64,000 nt of DNA from an uncultured Schlesneria sp. (lineage in GTDB: Bacteria; Planctomycetota; Planctomycetia; Planctomycetales; Planctomycetaceae), in contig CAILLA010000285.1 in NCBI GenBank assembly GCA_903834925.1, positions 47,593-111,592 of the forward strand, read 5' to 3'. The notes below the pieces were generated by a model that had not been told where the DNA came from, ran no database searches, and saw nothing but the letters and a program-made list of their open reading frames with translations. Numbering within the stretch: position 1 is the stretch's first letter; every line of letters starts with the position of its first letter. Below, in pieces: positions 46,686 through 56,186 of this stretch. The position numbers were made by a program, and so were the translations under genes.

Positions 46686-46867
46686 GCAAGCGGAATGACG
46701 ATCTTGAGAACGTGTATCAGCCCCGGGCTGTCCACGCTACAGCGCCGTACAGTCAATTCGTTACCACATGCCGACCAAAGGTTTAGCAGTTTCCCCCGAC
46801 TCTGTCAGCAGAGAATCGTTAAACTCCTCAATTGAACAATACAAACGGATTCTGAATTGGTATTGTC

Positions 46868-47449
46868 ATGCAATACCATCAATCGAACAATCAGCGAAAA
46901 TTTGCAGACTTTCTCAAAATGGATGACACGCCAGGCATACCTGTTCCGCTCGCACAACTTCCCTCGCACGGAGCGTTGCTGGGACTGGACTTTGGCACCA
47001 AACGAATGGGTGTCGCTGTTTCCAATTCGGACCAGACAGTGGCCGTTCCCGTTGAGACTTGGGTCGTTCGAGAGCCGGCTCAAAACGTGAAGCATTTACG
47101 TGAGTTGATCGAAGACTACCGGGCTGTTGGATTCGTCCTGGGGCTTCCGATTCGAACGAACGGTGAGGAAGGAACAGCGGCAGCTGTCGTACGCGAGTTT
47201 GGAACCTTGGTCGCATCGAAAACGGGATTGCCGCTCGTCTATGTCGATGAGCGATATTCGTCCGCAGAAGCCGAATTGTTGATCTGGCGTCGCGGTGAAT
47301 CTCCATCCAATCGGAAACAGCCACTGGATAGCCTCGCCGCGCAAATCATTCTGCAGTCTTACCTCGATTTTCCTGATCGGATCGTCCCACTGACGGTTTT
47401 GAAATCTGGGATGGCGACACCCGACAAAAGTGAATCAGGGAATCCATAG
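46868..47449 (+). CDS. ruvX: RuvX/YqgF Holliday junction resolvase-like nuclease
   Basis: A 193-residue RNase H-fold protein. GLDFGTKRMGVAVS carries the first Asp, VLGLPIRTNGEEGT the next block and YVDERYSSAEAE the central Asp-Glu, with the last Asp in LDSLAAQIILQSYL. It is implicated in 16S rRNA 5' end processing and in resolving DNA junctions. The first 30 residues are outside the family core; a Met at 46919 is another possible start. The 3' end overlaps the convergent methyltransferase gene by 15 bases. Confidence 0.9.
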   Translation: MQYHQSNNQRKFADFLKMDDTPGIPVPLAQLPSHGALLGLDFGTKRMGVAVSNSDQTVAVPVETWVVREPAQNVKHLRELIEDYRAVGFVLGLPIRTNGEEGTAAAVVREFGTLVASKTGLPLVYVDERYSSAEAELLIWRRGESPSNRKQPLDSLAAQIILQSYLDFPDRIVPLTVLKSGMATPDKSESGNP

Positions 47450-48241
47450 CTGGGTTGGTCGATCGTTTGGACTCGCGGTTCTTGCCAGACGCCTCGCTTT
47501 CAAGCGGACGTATGGAGGGACGAATCGGCCTCGATATCCAAAATGTTCTACGGGTGCTTTTTCGTCAGCACGCCGTGGTTCGCGAAGATCTTCGATCACA
47601 AACCCGGTTCGGCAAAGGCCGCCAATGAGATCATCCCAACGATGCAGGTACTCAACCGCTCCTCGCTCACGATAAGAAGTATCTTCCACTCGTGGTAGCG
47701 GGCCTGCGTGATAGTATTCGATCCCAACCACGAACTGGTTTCGTTCGTCACGTCGTGAGATCTGTGCGCTGGTCGGTTGCTTGTGCTGACTGATGTAAAG
47801 ACCGCCATCTCTTAGCACCCGAGCTATCTCTCCATAGACGCGAACAATGTCCGGGACGTAGCACGTGCTGACCGGTTGGTGAACGATGTCGAATGATTGA
47901 TCGTTCAACATCGACAGGTCGTCCATGGAGGCACGGATCGTTCGAACGGAAAGGCGACGACGAGCGGCCTCTTTATCATCCAGCTCGAGCATCCCCTGGC
48001 TGATATCAACGACCGTCACGCGTGCTCCCGCAGAAGCGTACAGAATCGATTGCCAGCCACCTCCCGATGCGATACACAGCACATCCTTTCCAACGACGCT
48101 ATTGGGTAGCCAGCCACGCCCGTCAAGGGTTTTCAATGGTTCAAAGCACTCTTCGTCGGTGGCGAGGCGGGCGAACTGGCTTCCGTCCGACAATCGATCC
48201 CACGCCGCCCGGTTTTGTCGACGATATTCCTCGTCTAACAT
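47435..48241 (-). CDS. Class I SAM-dependent methyltransferase
   Basis: A 268-residue methyltransferase starting at the Met of MLDEEYRRQNRAAWDRLSDG; the frame extends to 48316 but the extra 25 residues are not family-like. The SAM motif is DVLCIASGGGWQSILYAS, with VTVVDISQGML and the post-motif FDIVHQPVSTCYV. QNRAAWDR at the start is typical of UbiE-like small-molecule methyltransferases. The substrate is unknown. The gene is convergent and overlapping with ruvX. Confidence 0.85.
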   Translation of the reverse strand: MLDEEYRRQNRAAWDRLSDGSQFARLATDEECFEPLKTLDGRGWLPNSVVGKDVLCIASGGGWQSILYASAGARVTVVDISQGMLELDDKEAARRRLSVRTIRASMDDLSMLNDQSFDIVHQPVSTCYVPDIVRVYGEIARVLRDGGLYISQHKQPTSAQISRRDERNQFVVGIEYYHAGPLPRVEDTSYRERGAVEYLHRWDDLIGGLCRTGFVIEDLREPRRADEKAPVEHFGYRGRFVPPYVRLKARRLARTASPNDRPTQLWIP

Positions 48242-48325
48242 GTTATTGCTTATATCCGCCAAAAGAAAAATTCTCGAACGTCGTTTCCAGAGGCTAGATC
48301 GTACAGAATTCGACACCGCTTGACG

Positions 48326-48676
48326 CTATGGCTGAGCGCGAAATGCTCGAAACTCAAAGCAAGGTTCGTCGGAATTTTCGAGTGGGAATTCGCTAAGAAT
48401 CCGGCCGCGAGCCAAATCTCCGCGAAGATCGCGAAAAATCCCCTGAATTGCGGCTTCGCCAAAATGCTCACTCGGATATCGTTGCATCAAGCAGGTCAGC
48501 AAAAGGACTTCTTCCGAGGGACGAGGGGGAACGGCAGGCGCTTCTTTGGCTTCTTCGGCAGGTTTGTCGTCGGCATTCAGGCTTAACGAAGAACCAATCA
48601 GTGCTGCGATGGCACCCGAGCCAATGGCAAGGCTTTCTGCAAATTGGCGACGGTCAATTCGATTTTCGTCTGGCAT
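48326..48676 (-). CDS. Small Tat-exported hypothetical protein
   Basis: A 116-residue protein beginning with a twin-arginine signal (IDRRQFAESLAIGSGAIAAL), so it should be exported folded. The mature part has a short Pro/Glu-rich linker and a helical domain (EEVLLLTCLMQRYPSEHFGE). The combination suggests a small soluble periplasmic helper, but I do not recognise the family. It lies on the same strand as the methyltransferase gene downstream, from which it is 84 bases away. Confidence 0.65.
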   Translation of the reverse strand: MPDENRIDRRQFAESLAIGSGAIAALIGSSLSLNADDKPAEEAKEAPAVPPRPSEEVLLLTCLMQRYPSEHFGEAAIQGIFRDLRGDLARGRILSEFPLENSDEPCFEFRAFRAQP

Positions 48677-48790
48677 ATTGGAAATGACCGATCAAGAATT
48701 CAAAACCGAAAATTCAAAGCGCCGGCTTTAGACAAACTCAGCGTCTGCCTCTCGTCTGGATGCTGTTCGCAAAGAAACCGAAGGATCGTA

Positions 48791-49483
48791 CTACGTTTCA
48801 GGATGATTAATGGAGTGAAGATAATCTGCCAGATTCGAATGCAGCGAGATCAGTTGAGACCAGGTTTCCCAGTCACATTGAAAAGTTCGTCCATTGGCCG
48901 CATCAAGGTCTTCAACGGCGTTCTTCACGACATGGCCGACTTGTTCGGAGATGTGCGATAAAACGTCTGAAAGTTGAACTTGCTGCAGAGCATTGAGTCC
49001 AATCGGTAATTCGGGAGGCCCGTTTGGAAAAAGTTTGGCCTGTTCTTCGACCCATCCTCCAGGCAAGGGGTCAAGGATATCCTCGTCATCAACGTCGATG
49101 TCATCTTCATCGACGGTCTTTCCCTCCTTGAAATAGGTCGTTTGCGGCGAGTTTTCAGAACCGCTGGGTGTTGCGCGTGGATCGCTGACATGTTGCTCGG
49201 ATAGAAGCAGAACACACCGTCCGACCGAAATGACATCACCAGGCTGAAGGACTCGCATCTGCACGGAATGGCCGTTCACACGGGTTCCATTCGTACTATC
49301 CAAATCCGTCAGGATCACGCGACCGGAGTGGTCCTGCAACTTTGCATGGAAGCGACTGATGCGATCATCGTTCAGTTGGATACTGTTTTCATCCTCACGC
49401 CCAACGGTCACAGGGAGTTGAACGCGAGAAAAAACTCGACCCTGCTCCATACCTTCAAGCACTCGAATTGTTACCGAGGTCAT
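48791..49483 (-). CDS. FHA-domain phosphopeptide-binding protein
   Basis: A 230-residue cytosolic protein; the Met of MTSVTIRVLEGMEQGR at 49483 is chosen as the frame above it (to 49582) is not domain-like. The FHA domain covers residues 1-100 with VGREDENSIQLND, RISRFHAKL and DLDSTNGTRVNG, the phosphothreonine-binding loops. A highly acidic linker (about residues 120-140, DEDDIDVDDEDILDP) leads to a C-terminal helical region. It would read out Ser/Thr kinase signals, abundant in planctomycetes. Confidence 0.9.
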   Translation of the reverse strand: MTSVTIRVLEGMEQGRVFSRVQLPVTVGREDENSIQLNDDRISRFHAKLQDHSGRVILTDLDSTNGTRVNGHSVQMRVLQPGDVISVGRCVLLLSEQHVSDPRATPSGSENSPQTTYFKEGKTVDEDDIDVDDEDILDPLPGGWVEEQAKLFPNGPPELPIGLNALQQVQLSDVLSHISEQVGHVVKNAVEDLDAANGRTFQCDWETWSQLISLHSNLADYLHSINHPET

Positions 49484-49987
49484 AACAGAATCCAAACGGT
49501 AAGAATCATAGAATTGGAAGCCGATTGCGAAATTGCAACGATATGTTTTGAGGCCCAAATTCCGCGAAAAACTTTGTAACAAGCTGATTCAATGGACGTC
49601 AAGCGGTAATCGTGCAAAGTGTTACTTTCAGATCAAAGCGGAACTGAACAGTCTTACGTTCGTCGAACTCGTTAGAAACTACTGTACTAAAAACGAGCGG
49701 TCATTTTGATGCAGTTCGACCGATGGCCCCATTCCTAATTGGGAATTGAAAATCCATTGACGCAGGTCAAACACAAATTTGGTTGGTAGAATTTGACGGA
49801 ATGATCGCCTAGAGTTTCCGACCCGCTGGTGGAAACCTGTGTTTGGAATCGAATTCGATTAATTTGCGTGATCTGCCGGTATGTTGAAACGGCCATTTGT
49901 CTCGATGTTTACATCGCGAAAAATGGACACAACCTCAAGACCTGACGATAGTTCCACTTCGATCAGTCTTCTGCAAGGATTCGTCTG
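49484..49987. other. Intergenic region between divergent FHA and thyX genes
   Basis: The 504 bases have no gene I can support. They must contain two promoters; TTGACG near 49795 lacks a properly spaced -10. No hairpin or repeat of note. Confidence 0.5.
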
Positions 49988-50944
49988 ATGTCCGAGACAT
50001 TATCGTTGGTCGAGCAGTTGCGATGGAAAAAGTTCTCGGTGCTGGATGACGGTTTCGTCTGTCTGGTTGACGTCATGGGAAATGATTCGGCTGTCGTACA
50101 GGCGGCTCGGGTCAGCTACGGTGCGGGAACGAAACGAGTTTCCGATGATCGGTCGTTGATTCGATATTTGTTGCGACATCGCCATACCACCCCTTTCGAA
50201 ATGGCTGAGATCAAGTTTCTGGTTCGAGTTCCGATGGATTGCTGGCGACAATGGATTCGTCACCGGACGGCGAATGTCAACGAGTACAGTACTCGATATT
50301 CGGAAGCCATCGATTCCACACAGTCGACATTGCCGTCGGCGTGGCGATCGCAAGCGTCGATAAACCGACAGGGGAGCGACGTTCCGCTGCCAACGGATGT
50401 CGGGCAACAACTGTCCGATGAAGAGCATCAGCTTCAGCAGCAATCGCGACGAGTTTATGAAGCTCGACTTACAGCGGGAGTCGCTCGTGAGCAAGCAAGA
50501 AAGGATTTGCCACTTTCGACATATACCGAAGCGTACTGGAAAGTGGATTTGCACAACCTGTTACATTTTCTTGCGTTGCGGATGGATTCCCATGCTCAAG
50601 AGGAAATTCGATTGTACGCAACGGCGATCGGTCACGAGATTATTCGTCCTCTGTTCCCCGTCGTCTGGGAAGCATTCGAGGACTATCGTCTTGGTGGATC
50701 GTCGCTCAGTCGCCTCGAAATTGAAGTCATTAAGAAATTAACGGAACACGGGGCCAGAACGAAATCGGCCCCACCCTATAGCGAAGCCGATTTCCTTTCG
50801 GTTCAAGACCCGACATGGCAAGATTTGACACGCTGCCGTGAACGCGATGAATGTCGAGACAAACTGATTGGTTTAGGCCTGTTGCAGCGAGTCGAATTGT
50901 CGGCGAATCCGATCAGCGTTCAAAAAGAAAGTGCCGAACAATGA
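49988..50944 (+). CDS. thyX: Flavin-dependent thymidylate synthase
   Basis: A 318-residue ThyX, which makes dTMP from dUMP using FAD, NADPH and methylenetetrahydrofolate. The signature RHRTANVNEYS is at residues 91-101, followed by TRYSEA. VVQAARVSYGAG and LRMDSHAQEEIRLYA are also conserved. The C-terminal 60 residues extend beyond the usual 220-250 residue core and are not recognised. Its stop overlaps the start of the LarA-like gene (ATGA). Confidence 0.95.
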   Translation: MSETLSLVEQLRWKKFSVLDDGFVCLVDVMGNDSAVVQAARVSYGAGTKRVSDDRSLIRYLLRHRHTTPFEMAEIKFLVRVPMDCWRQWIRHRTANVNEYSTRYSEAIDSTQSTLPSAWRSQASINRQGSDVPLPTDVGQQLSDEEHQLQQQSRRVYEARLTAGVAREQARKDLPLSTYTEAYWKVDLHNLLHFLALRMDSHAQEEIRLYATAIGHEIIRPLFPVVWEAFEDYRLGGSSLSRLEIEVIKKLTEHGARTKSAPPYSEADFLSVQDPTWQDLTRCRERDECRDKLIGLGLLQRVELSANPISVQKESAEQ

Positions 50945-52167
50945 GCCTGATTTCGCTCGAGTATGGAGCCACCGGACGTTGGGAAGGCGATCTGTCGAGC
51001 GAACGTTTACTCTTTTCGCATCTTGGTCCGGCACCGATTGCCAATCCATTAACAGCGGTGATGGAAGGGGTGAATCATCCGATTGAATTTCCAGCACTCG
51101 AACTGGCGATGGTTCCCGGTGATCGCGTCGTCATCGTGCTCGATCGTGGTGTCCCGTCCGCTGCGGAAATTATCAACGGTATCTGGTCGGCATTTGTTTC
51201 GGCAGGAATTGAACCGGGAAACGTCCTCATCCTTCAGCCTGCGTCGATGACCCCGATGAAGCTCGCTGATCCTCGACGTCTGTTGCCAGAAGGAATCCGC
51301 GAACAGGTCGCGTGGAAAATTCATGATCCGACACTCGTTGATGGCACGGGCTATCTGGCGTCGAGCGCAGCCGGGGAACGGCTATATTTGTCTCGCGAAG
51401 TCCTCGACGCCGACTTTGTGTTACCGATCGGACGATTTGGGTTTGATGCGATGCTCGGTCGACGCGAATTGACAAGTGCATTCTACCCAGGATTATCAAA
51501 CCCCGAAGCCTTCGCCAAAGCACTAGGTCAGGGACACCAGGAACTCGGACCCGACGATGAACGACCACTCAGGCAACTGGTTAATGAAGTCGCATGGTTA
51601 CTGGGAATCCAATTTGCCATTCAGGTCCTTCCTTCGCGAAGTCACTCGGGAATGGCTGGGGTATTAATGGGGAATACCGATCAAGTAGCCCAGCGCGGCC
51701 GAAAGCTGCTCGACGAAAACTGGCGAGTGCAGCTCGACCAGCGTGGTGAAACGGCACTGGTCGCGATCCCCGGCAGTGGTGACGAAACAACATGGGCAGA
51801 CCTGGGTGCTGCGGTCGATACGGCGCGAAAATTGATCGTCCAAGGTGGCAGGATTATTGTCCTTTCGGACCTGGCTGCAGAGCCTGGTGCAGGGGTCGAC
51901 ATGATTGGTAACTGTCGCTCGGCGAAAGCGGCCTTGCAACCGTTGCGGAAGGCCGCCCCTCCCGATGTTCTTGCAGCATCACAAATTGCCGCAGCCGCCG
52001 ATTGGGCGTCAATTTATCTGCTCAGCCAGCTTGATAGTCAGTTCGTCGAACGAACGTTTATGACCCCGATCGAAAATGACAGAGAGGTCACTCGATTGCT
52101 TGAGACCTGCGACGGTTGCGTGGTGCTGGCGGGTGCTCAGCACGTTTACGGCGAAATCCAGGAATAG
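50941..52167 (+). CDS. LarA-like (DUF2088) nickel-pincer racemase-family protein
   Basis: A 408-residue protein from ATG 50941, which overlaps the thyX stop by four bases; a longer frame from 50851 lies wholly within thyX. The N-terminal half (PIANPLTAVMEGVNHPIEF, VPGDRVVIVLDRGVPSAAEI) matches the LarA/DUF2088 fold and the middle has DADFVLPIGRFGFDAMLG. LarA enzymes interconvert 2-hydroxyacid stereoisomers with a nickel pincer cofactor. Canonical LarA His pairs are not obvious here, so another activity is possible. A link with ThyX is not explained. Confidence 0.75.
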   Translation: MSLISLEYGATGRWEGDLSSERLLFSHLGPAPIANPLTAVMEGVNHPIEFPALELAMVPGDRVVIVLDRGVPSAAEIINGIWSAFVSAGIEPGNVLILQPASMTPMKLADPRRLLPEGIREQVAWKIHDPTLVDGTGYLASSAAGERLYLSREVLDADFVLPIGRFGFDAMLGRRELTSAFYPGLSNPEAFAKALGQGHQELGPDDERPLRQLVNEVAWLLGIQFAIQVLPSRSHSGMAGVLMGNTDQVAQRGRKLLDENWRVQLDQRGETALVAIPGSGDETTWADLGAAVDTARKLIVQGGRIIVLSDLAAEPGAGVDMIGNCRSAKAALQPLRKAAPPDVLAASQIAAAADWASIYLLSQLDSQFVERTFMTPIENDREVTRLLETCDGCVVLAGAQHVYGEIQE

Positions 52168-52318
52168 CGAACCATGACTCGAGGGTAAGATGCTTCGTAA
52201 CCCAAAAGATGACTTGTTTGGAAAATCAGCCGTCGGCAGTCGAACGACGTGCCACGAATCGCTCAATTCAGACAGCCACATCCATCATCGTCGTCTGGCA
52301 CGATTCAAAAAGTGGTTG

Positions 52319-53248
52319 ATGCAACCTCTACGCGTCGTCGCGCTGATCATTTTCGTATTCGCCGCATCCAATTGTCTGGCTGAAGAAGACTTTCCGCCAG
52401 AATTGACTCAATTTGTTCCCAGCGGAAAAAATCCCATTTTTACGGCTTCAGGTCCAGGCCACTGGGATGTCAAGATTCGCGAGCGAGGCTGGATTATTCG
52501 CGAAGGGGACCAGTGGAAGATGTGGTACACAGGATACGACGGAACCCGTCCCGGCCAGAAAATGCTCGGCTATGCCACTTCGACTGATGGATTTGTCTGG
52601 CAGCGTTTTCCCAACAATCCCGTTTATCAAGAGCATTGGGTTGAGGACGTCTGTGTCATTCCTCATGACGGACTGTATTACATGTTCGCGGAAGGAGCCG
52701 AGGATCGAGCACAACTACTCACATCACGTGATGGCATCACATGGAACCGGATTGGGCGTCTCGACGTCCGGCTCGCTAATGGCGATCCAATTCCTGATGG
52801 ACCGTACGGAACGCCGACCGCCTGGTTTGAGAATGGCCAATGGAATCTGTTTTATGAACTAGGTGATCGCGGAATCTGGCTTGCCCGGTCTTCTGATACG
52901 AAGATCTTCACCAACGTTCAGGACGAACCTGTCATCCAACCTGGACCGGAAAATTATGATTATAATCAGATCGCAATGAATCAGATTATTCGGCACAAAG
53001 GCCGCTATTACGCAGTCTATCATGGAGCCAGAAAACCCGAAGACCCCCAGAAGTCCAGTCTCTGGTCCACAGGTCTGGCCACATCCACGGACCTGATTCA
53101 TTGGAAAAAATTCGCAGGAAACCCGCTACGGCCGATTGCCGAAAACAAGTCCAGCGGCCTGTTGATCTATGATGGGGACCGTTTTCGCCTCTACACGATG
53201 CATAACGAAGTGAATGTGCATCTGCCGAAAGTTGTCAAAGCCCCCTGA
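52319..53248 (+). CDS. Secreted five-bladed beta-propeller glycosidase-like protein
   Basis: A 309-residue protein from the Met of MQPLRVVALIIFVFAASNCL, a signal peptide; the frame above (from 52190) would hide it. The repeated pattern of propeller blades is clear: WKMWYTGYDGTRPGQKMLGY, GLYYMFAEGAEDRAQLLTSR, QWNLFYELGDRGIWLARSSD, GRYYAVYHGARKPED. This is the GH43/GH130/DUF377-like fold acting on plant or microbial polysaccharides. Exact substrate unknown. It may be co-transcribed with the small gene 28 bases downstream. Confidence 0.8.
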   Translation: MQPLRVVALIIFVFAASNCLAEEDFPPELTQFVPSGKNPIFTASGPGHWDVKIRERGWIIREGDQWKMWYTGYDGTRPGQKMLGYATSTDGFVWQRFPNNPVYQEHWVEDVCVIPHDGLYYMFAEGAEDRAQLLTSRDGITWNRIGRLDVRLANGDPIPDGPYGTPTAWFENGQWNLFYELGDRGIWLARSSDTKIFTNVQDEPVIQPGPENYDYNQIAMNQIIRHKGRYYAVYHGARKPEDPQKSSLWSTGLATSTDLIHWKKFAGNPLRPIAENKSSGLLIYDGDRFRLYTMHNEVNVHLPKVVKAP

Positions 53249-53276
53249 CACCAAAGTCATTGACCAGGATCACAGG

Positions 53277-53558
53277 ATGAGTCGTCCCCTCATTGAAAAG
53301 TCCGAACAGGAAATCACAGGGCTGTCGGTACCGCTGCGAGCGTTATGGTACGCCGCACACGGTCATTGGGATCAGGCGCACCGCCTGGTCCAGGACGATC
53401 CCTCGTCCGATTGTGCCTGGATCCACGCCTACCTTCACCGAGTTGAAGGTGATATCAGCAACGCCCATTATTGGTATCGACAGGCAGGAAAAACTCCCGC
53501 GACGGGTATCTCGCTTGAACAAGAGCTTGGTGAGTTGATCATTGCCATGAGCAAATAG
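53277..53558 (+). CDS. Small conserved protein with tandem helical repeats
   Basis: A 93-residue cytosolic protein; ATG 53277 follows ACAGG and fits better than a frame start at 53214 inside the previous gene. The sequence LRALWYAAHGHWDQAHRLVQ, AWIHAYLHRVEGDISNAHYW resembles two TPR-like helix pairs and is typical of a conserved bacterial family of unknown function. It probably mediates a protein contact. Confidence 0.7.
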   Translation: MSRPLIEKSEQEITGLSVPLRALWYAAHGHWDQAHRLVQDDPSSDCAWIHAYLHRVEGDISNAHYWYRQAGKTPATGISLEQELGELIIAMSK

Positions 53559-53679
53559 GCCTTCCTCTTCCGCGAATCCTTGCTCAGGCGAGCCGGCTCT
53601 GCCAGAATCCCATTTGCCGCGTGATCTTTGATGACTGCGGTCCGTCAGCCAGCTTGTACGTCGGGAAGGATGCCTCGTT

Positions 53680-56154
53680 ATGGTTCGGTCTTGCTTGATG
53701 ATTGCGGCGTTGTCGTTGTGTGGTTTTGGGCTCAGTGGTTGCATCAAATCAAGCCCACCCGCTGGTGCGAATTCGACAAAGTCTGGAACCGATTCATCCG
53801 CAGAATCGACAGTAACCTCTAACGACAAAGCTCCGACCAAAGCGGAGACCAAACAGGCCTCCAATCCAGAGACCAAGGCTGAGACGAAAGCAGCGACCAA
53901 AGAAGGCTTCTGGGAAGACTATCCCGATGTTCCCAAAGTCGAAATCATGACTGAGGTCAACGGGATCAAGATTCCACGGATGGCGGCAAAAGGCCTGACG
54001 AACTCGATGACAGGCGCGATTCCTTTTGATGTCGACAACGAACATGCGAAGCGAAAACCGAGCGAACCGGTCACGGGTGATACACTGACCGTCCGGTTCA
54101 GCGCAGAACCAAAGGTGTTGAATTCAATCACAGAATCGTCCGCCGTTCAGACGTATATCATGCAATACGTTAAAGAAGGGTTAGCCCGCCAGAATTACGA
54201 GAATTTTGAGTTTGAGCCCGGCCTGGCCAAGAAATGGATTGTCGAAGACTCGATCAAGCTATCACCCGACTATCCTGGTCGGGAACGTCGGATCTCGCTG
54301 AAAGAGGGAACCCCGCAGACGTCATTAGAAATCGATTACGAAGTTGCTCCAACCGTGGATGGAAAGCCGGCGGAACCAAAGAAGATCGCTTTGGTGACTT
54401 CGGATAAGGATGGCAAACCGTTGGGGCACGTATGGGTTGGTGTCTACCCCGTCGGTCGGATTTCAGGGGCATCTACGACCGGTTATCACGAATGGAGCAA
54501 CGATCAAGGGCAGCTTGAAGTCAGCGGTTTTCCCGCAGGGAAATATACGATTAAGACCGGCGACGAACTGTTCGGCCAGGCCGAGAAAAAAGACGATGGT
54601 TCGTTGATCGTCAGCCCGGCCACGGCTGAGAATCCACTCAAAGAACCACTGACCTTGAAAGCTGGCGAATGGCAGGATGTTCAAGAGAAAACCTATACAA
54701 CGTTTTATCTCAATGAAAATGCCAAATGGTCGGATGGCGCCCCGTTTACAACGAAGGATGTCGAATTCGGTTATGCCTTGCTGAACAGCCCCTACGTCGA
54801 TGGGGATGCGATCCGAACGTATTACAGCGATCTGGTCGAATGTACTTCGTTAGGAACACATGCGATTCGATTGCGATACCGTCAGCAGTATTTCAAAGCT
54901 CCAGAATTCTCTTACGGAATCTCGCTTTATACTCCCCCTTATCACTTCTTTGAGGCCATCTTTCGCGAACAGGGCCGTGAACTGACATTGGATTCGCTGA
55001 CCTCGGAACAGGAAGCAGCCAAGAAAGCGATCAGTGCTCGCGGCCAGGAATTTGGGAAATTCTTCAATACCGATGAACGCTATAACCGTCACCCACTGGG
55101 AACCGGTCCCTATATTGTTGATAAGTGGGAACGGGGTGATCGTGTCGAACTGGTCCGCAATCCGAATTACTGGGAACCTCCAAAAGCAGGCCATGTTGAC
55201 CGAATCATCGTGAAATTCATCATCGACCAGGTCTCGGCTCTTGCTGCATTGAAGGCCGGCGAGATCGATTTCTTCTACGACATGTCGGCCGAACAATATT
55301 TCGAGGATTGGCCGACGCTGGAAAAAGAAACTCAAGAAACGTACGTCCGTGGCTCCTGGTTCTCACCACGCTACAGCTATGTCGGCTGGAACCAACTCTC
55401 AACGCCGTTCAAGGATCGACGGGTTCGCATGGCGTTGACAATGTTGTTTGATCGGCAGGAATTTGTTGATAAGAAACTCCACGGCGCTGCTGCTGTTGTT
55501 TCAGGCACGCAGTACATGTTTGGACCTGGATACGATCGTGAAGTGTTGCCAATCGCTTACGACCCGGAAACGGCTCGTGAGCTGTTAACGGATGCGGGTT
55601 GGATCGATTCAGACAACGACGGAATTCTGGATAAGAACGGCGAAAAGTTTCAGGTGACCTTGCGGCTTCCCAAGGGGAAACCGATGGCCGATCAAATGTG
55701 CGAGATCTTGCAGAAGAATTTCAAAAACGTTGGGGTCGACCTGCAGATTCAAACGATGGAATGGGCGTCGTTCATCGAAAAGTTGCGAGCAAAAGAATGT
55801 GATGCGGTCACACTCAGCTGGGCCATGCCCGTCGAAAGCGACCCCTTCCAGATCTGGCACAGTTCGGAAGCGGCACGAGAAAAACGGGGCAGTAACACCA
55901 TTTCATTCAGAAGCCCTCAAGCCGATGAACTGATGGAAATGTTGCGAGTCACACTCGATGAAAACAAGCGGAAACGGATTCACCAGTCGTTCCATCGACT
56001 GATCGACAGCGAGCAACCGTATACATTCTTGTGGATACCCAAGGAATTTGGCGCATACCATAAGCGGTTCCGTAACGTGAAATGGTATCGGTTAAGACCC
56101 GGATTCGACCTGTCCGAATGGTATGTCCCCAAAGACGAACAGCTTCATAAATAG
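53680..56154 (+). CDS. Oligopeptide ABC transporter substrate-binding lipoprotein with inserted domain
   Basis: An 824-residue SBP_bac_5 family lipoprotein; the signal ends with the lipobox LSGC. Core motifs are present: DTLTVRFSAEPKVLNSITES at about residue 128, AKWSDGAPFTTKDVEFGYAL, GTGPYIVDKWERGDRVELV and the C-terminal EQPYTFLWIPKEFGAY. Family members have 500-600 residues; the surplus is a Lys/Thr/Glu-rich linker after the lipid and an inserted unit at about residues 195-330 (IALVTSDKDGKPLGHVWVGV, FPAGKYTIKTGDELFGQ), like a carboxypeptidase regulatory or transthyretin-like beta-sandwich. It binds peptides for the downstream permease. Confidence 0.88.
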   Translation: MVRSCLMIAALSLCGFGLSGCIKSSPPAGANSTKSGTDSSAESTVTSNDKAPTKAETKQASNPETKAETKAATKEGFWEDYPDVPKVEIMTEVNGIKIPRMAAKGLTNSMTGAIPFDVDNEHAKRKPSEPVTGDTLTVRFSAEPKVLNSITESSAVQTYIMQYVKEGLARQNYENFEFEPGLAKKWIVEDSIKLSPDYPGRERRISLKEGTPQTSLEIDYEVAPTVDGKPAEPKKIALVTSDKDGKPLGHVWVGVYPVGRISGASTTGYHEWSNDQGQLEVSGFPAGKYTIKTGDELFGQAEKKDDGSLIVSPATAENPLKEPLTLKAGEWQDVQEKTYTTFYLNENAKWSDGAPFTTKDVEFGYALLNSPYVDGDAIRTYYSDLVECTSLGTHAIRLRYRQQYFKAPEFSYGISLYTPPYHFFEAIFREQGRELTLDSLTSEQEAAKKAISARGQEFGKFFNTDERYNRHPLGTGPYIVDKWERGDRVELVRNPNYWEPPKAGHVDRIIVKFIIDQVSALAALKAGEIDFFYDMSAEQYFEDWPTLEKETQETYVRGSWFSPRYSYVGWNQLSTPFKDRRVRMALTMLFDRQEFVDKKLHGAAAVVSGTQYMFGPGYDREVLPIAYDPETARELLTDAGWIDSDNDGILDKNGEKFQVTLRLPKGKPMADQMCEILQKNFKNVGVDLQIQTMEWASFIEKLRAKECDAVTLSWAMPVESDPFQIWHSSEAAREKRGSNTISFRSPQADELMEMLRVTLDENKRKRIHQSFHRLIDSEQPYTFLWIPKEFGAYHKRFRNVKWYRLRPGFDLSEWYVPKDEQLHK

Positions 56155-56186
56155 TCTCAATCCCAAACTAAAATTCGAGTGCTTCA

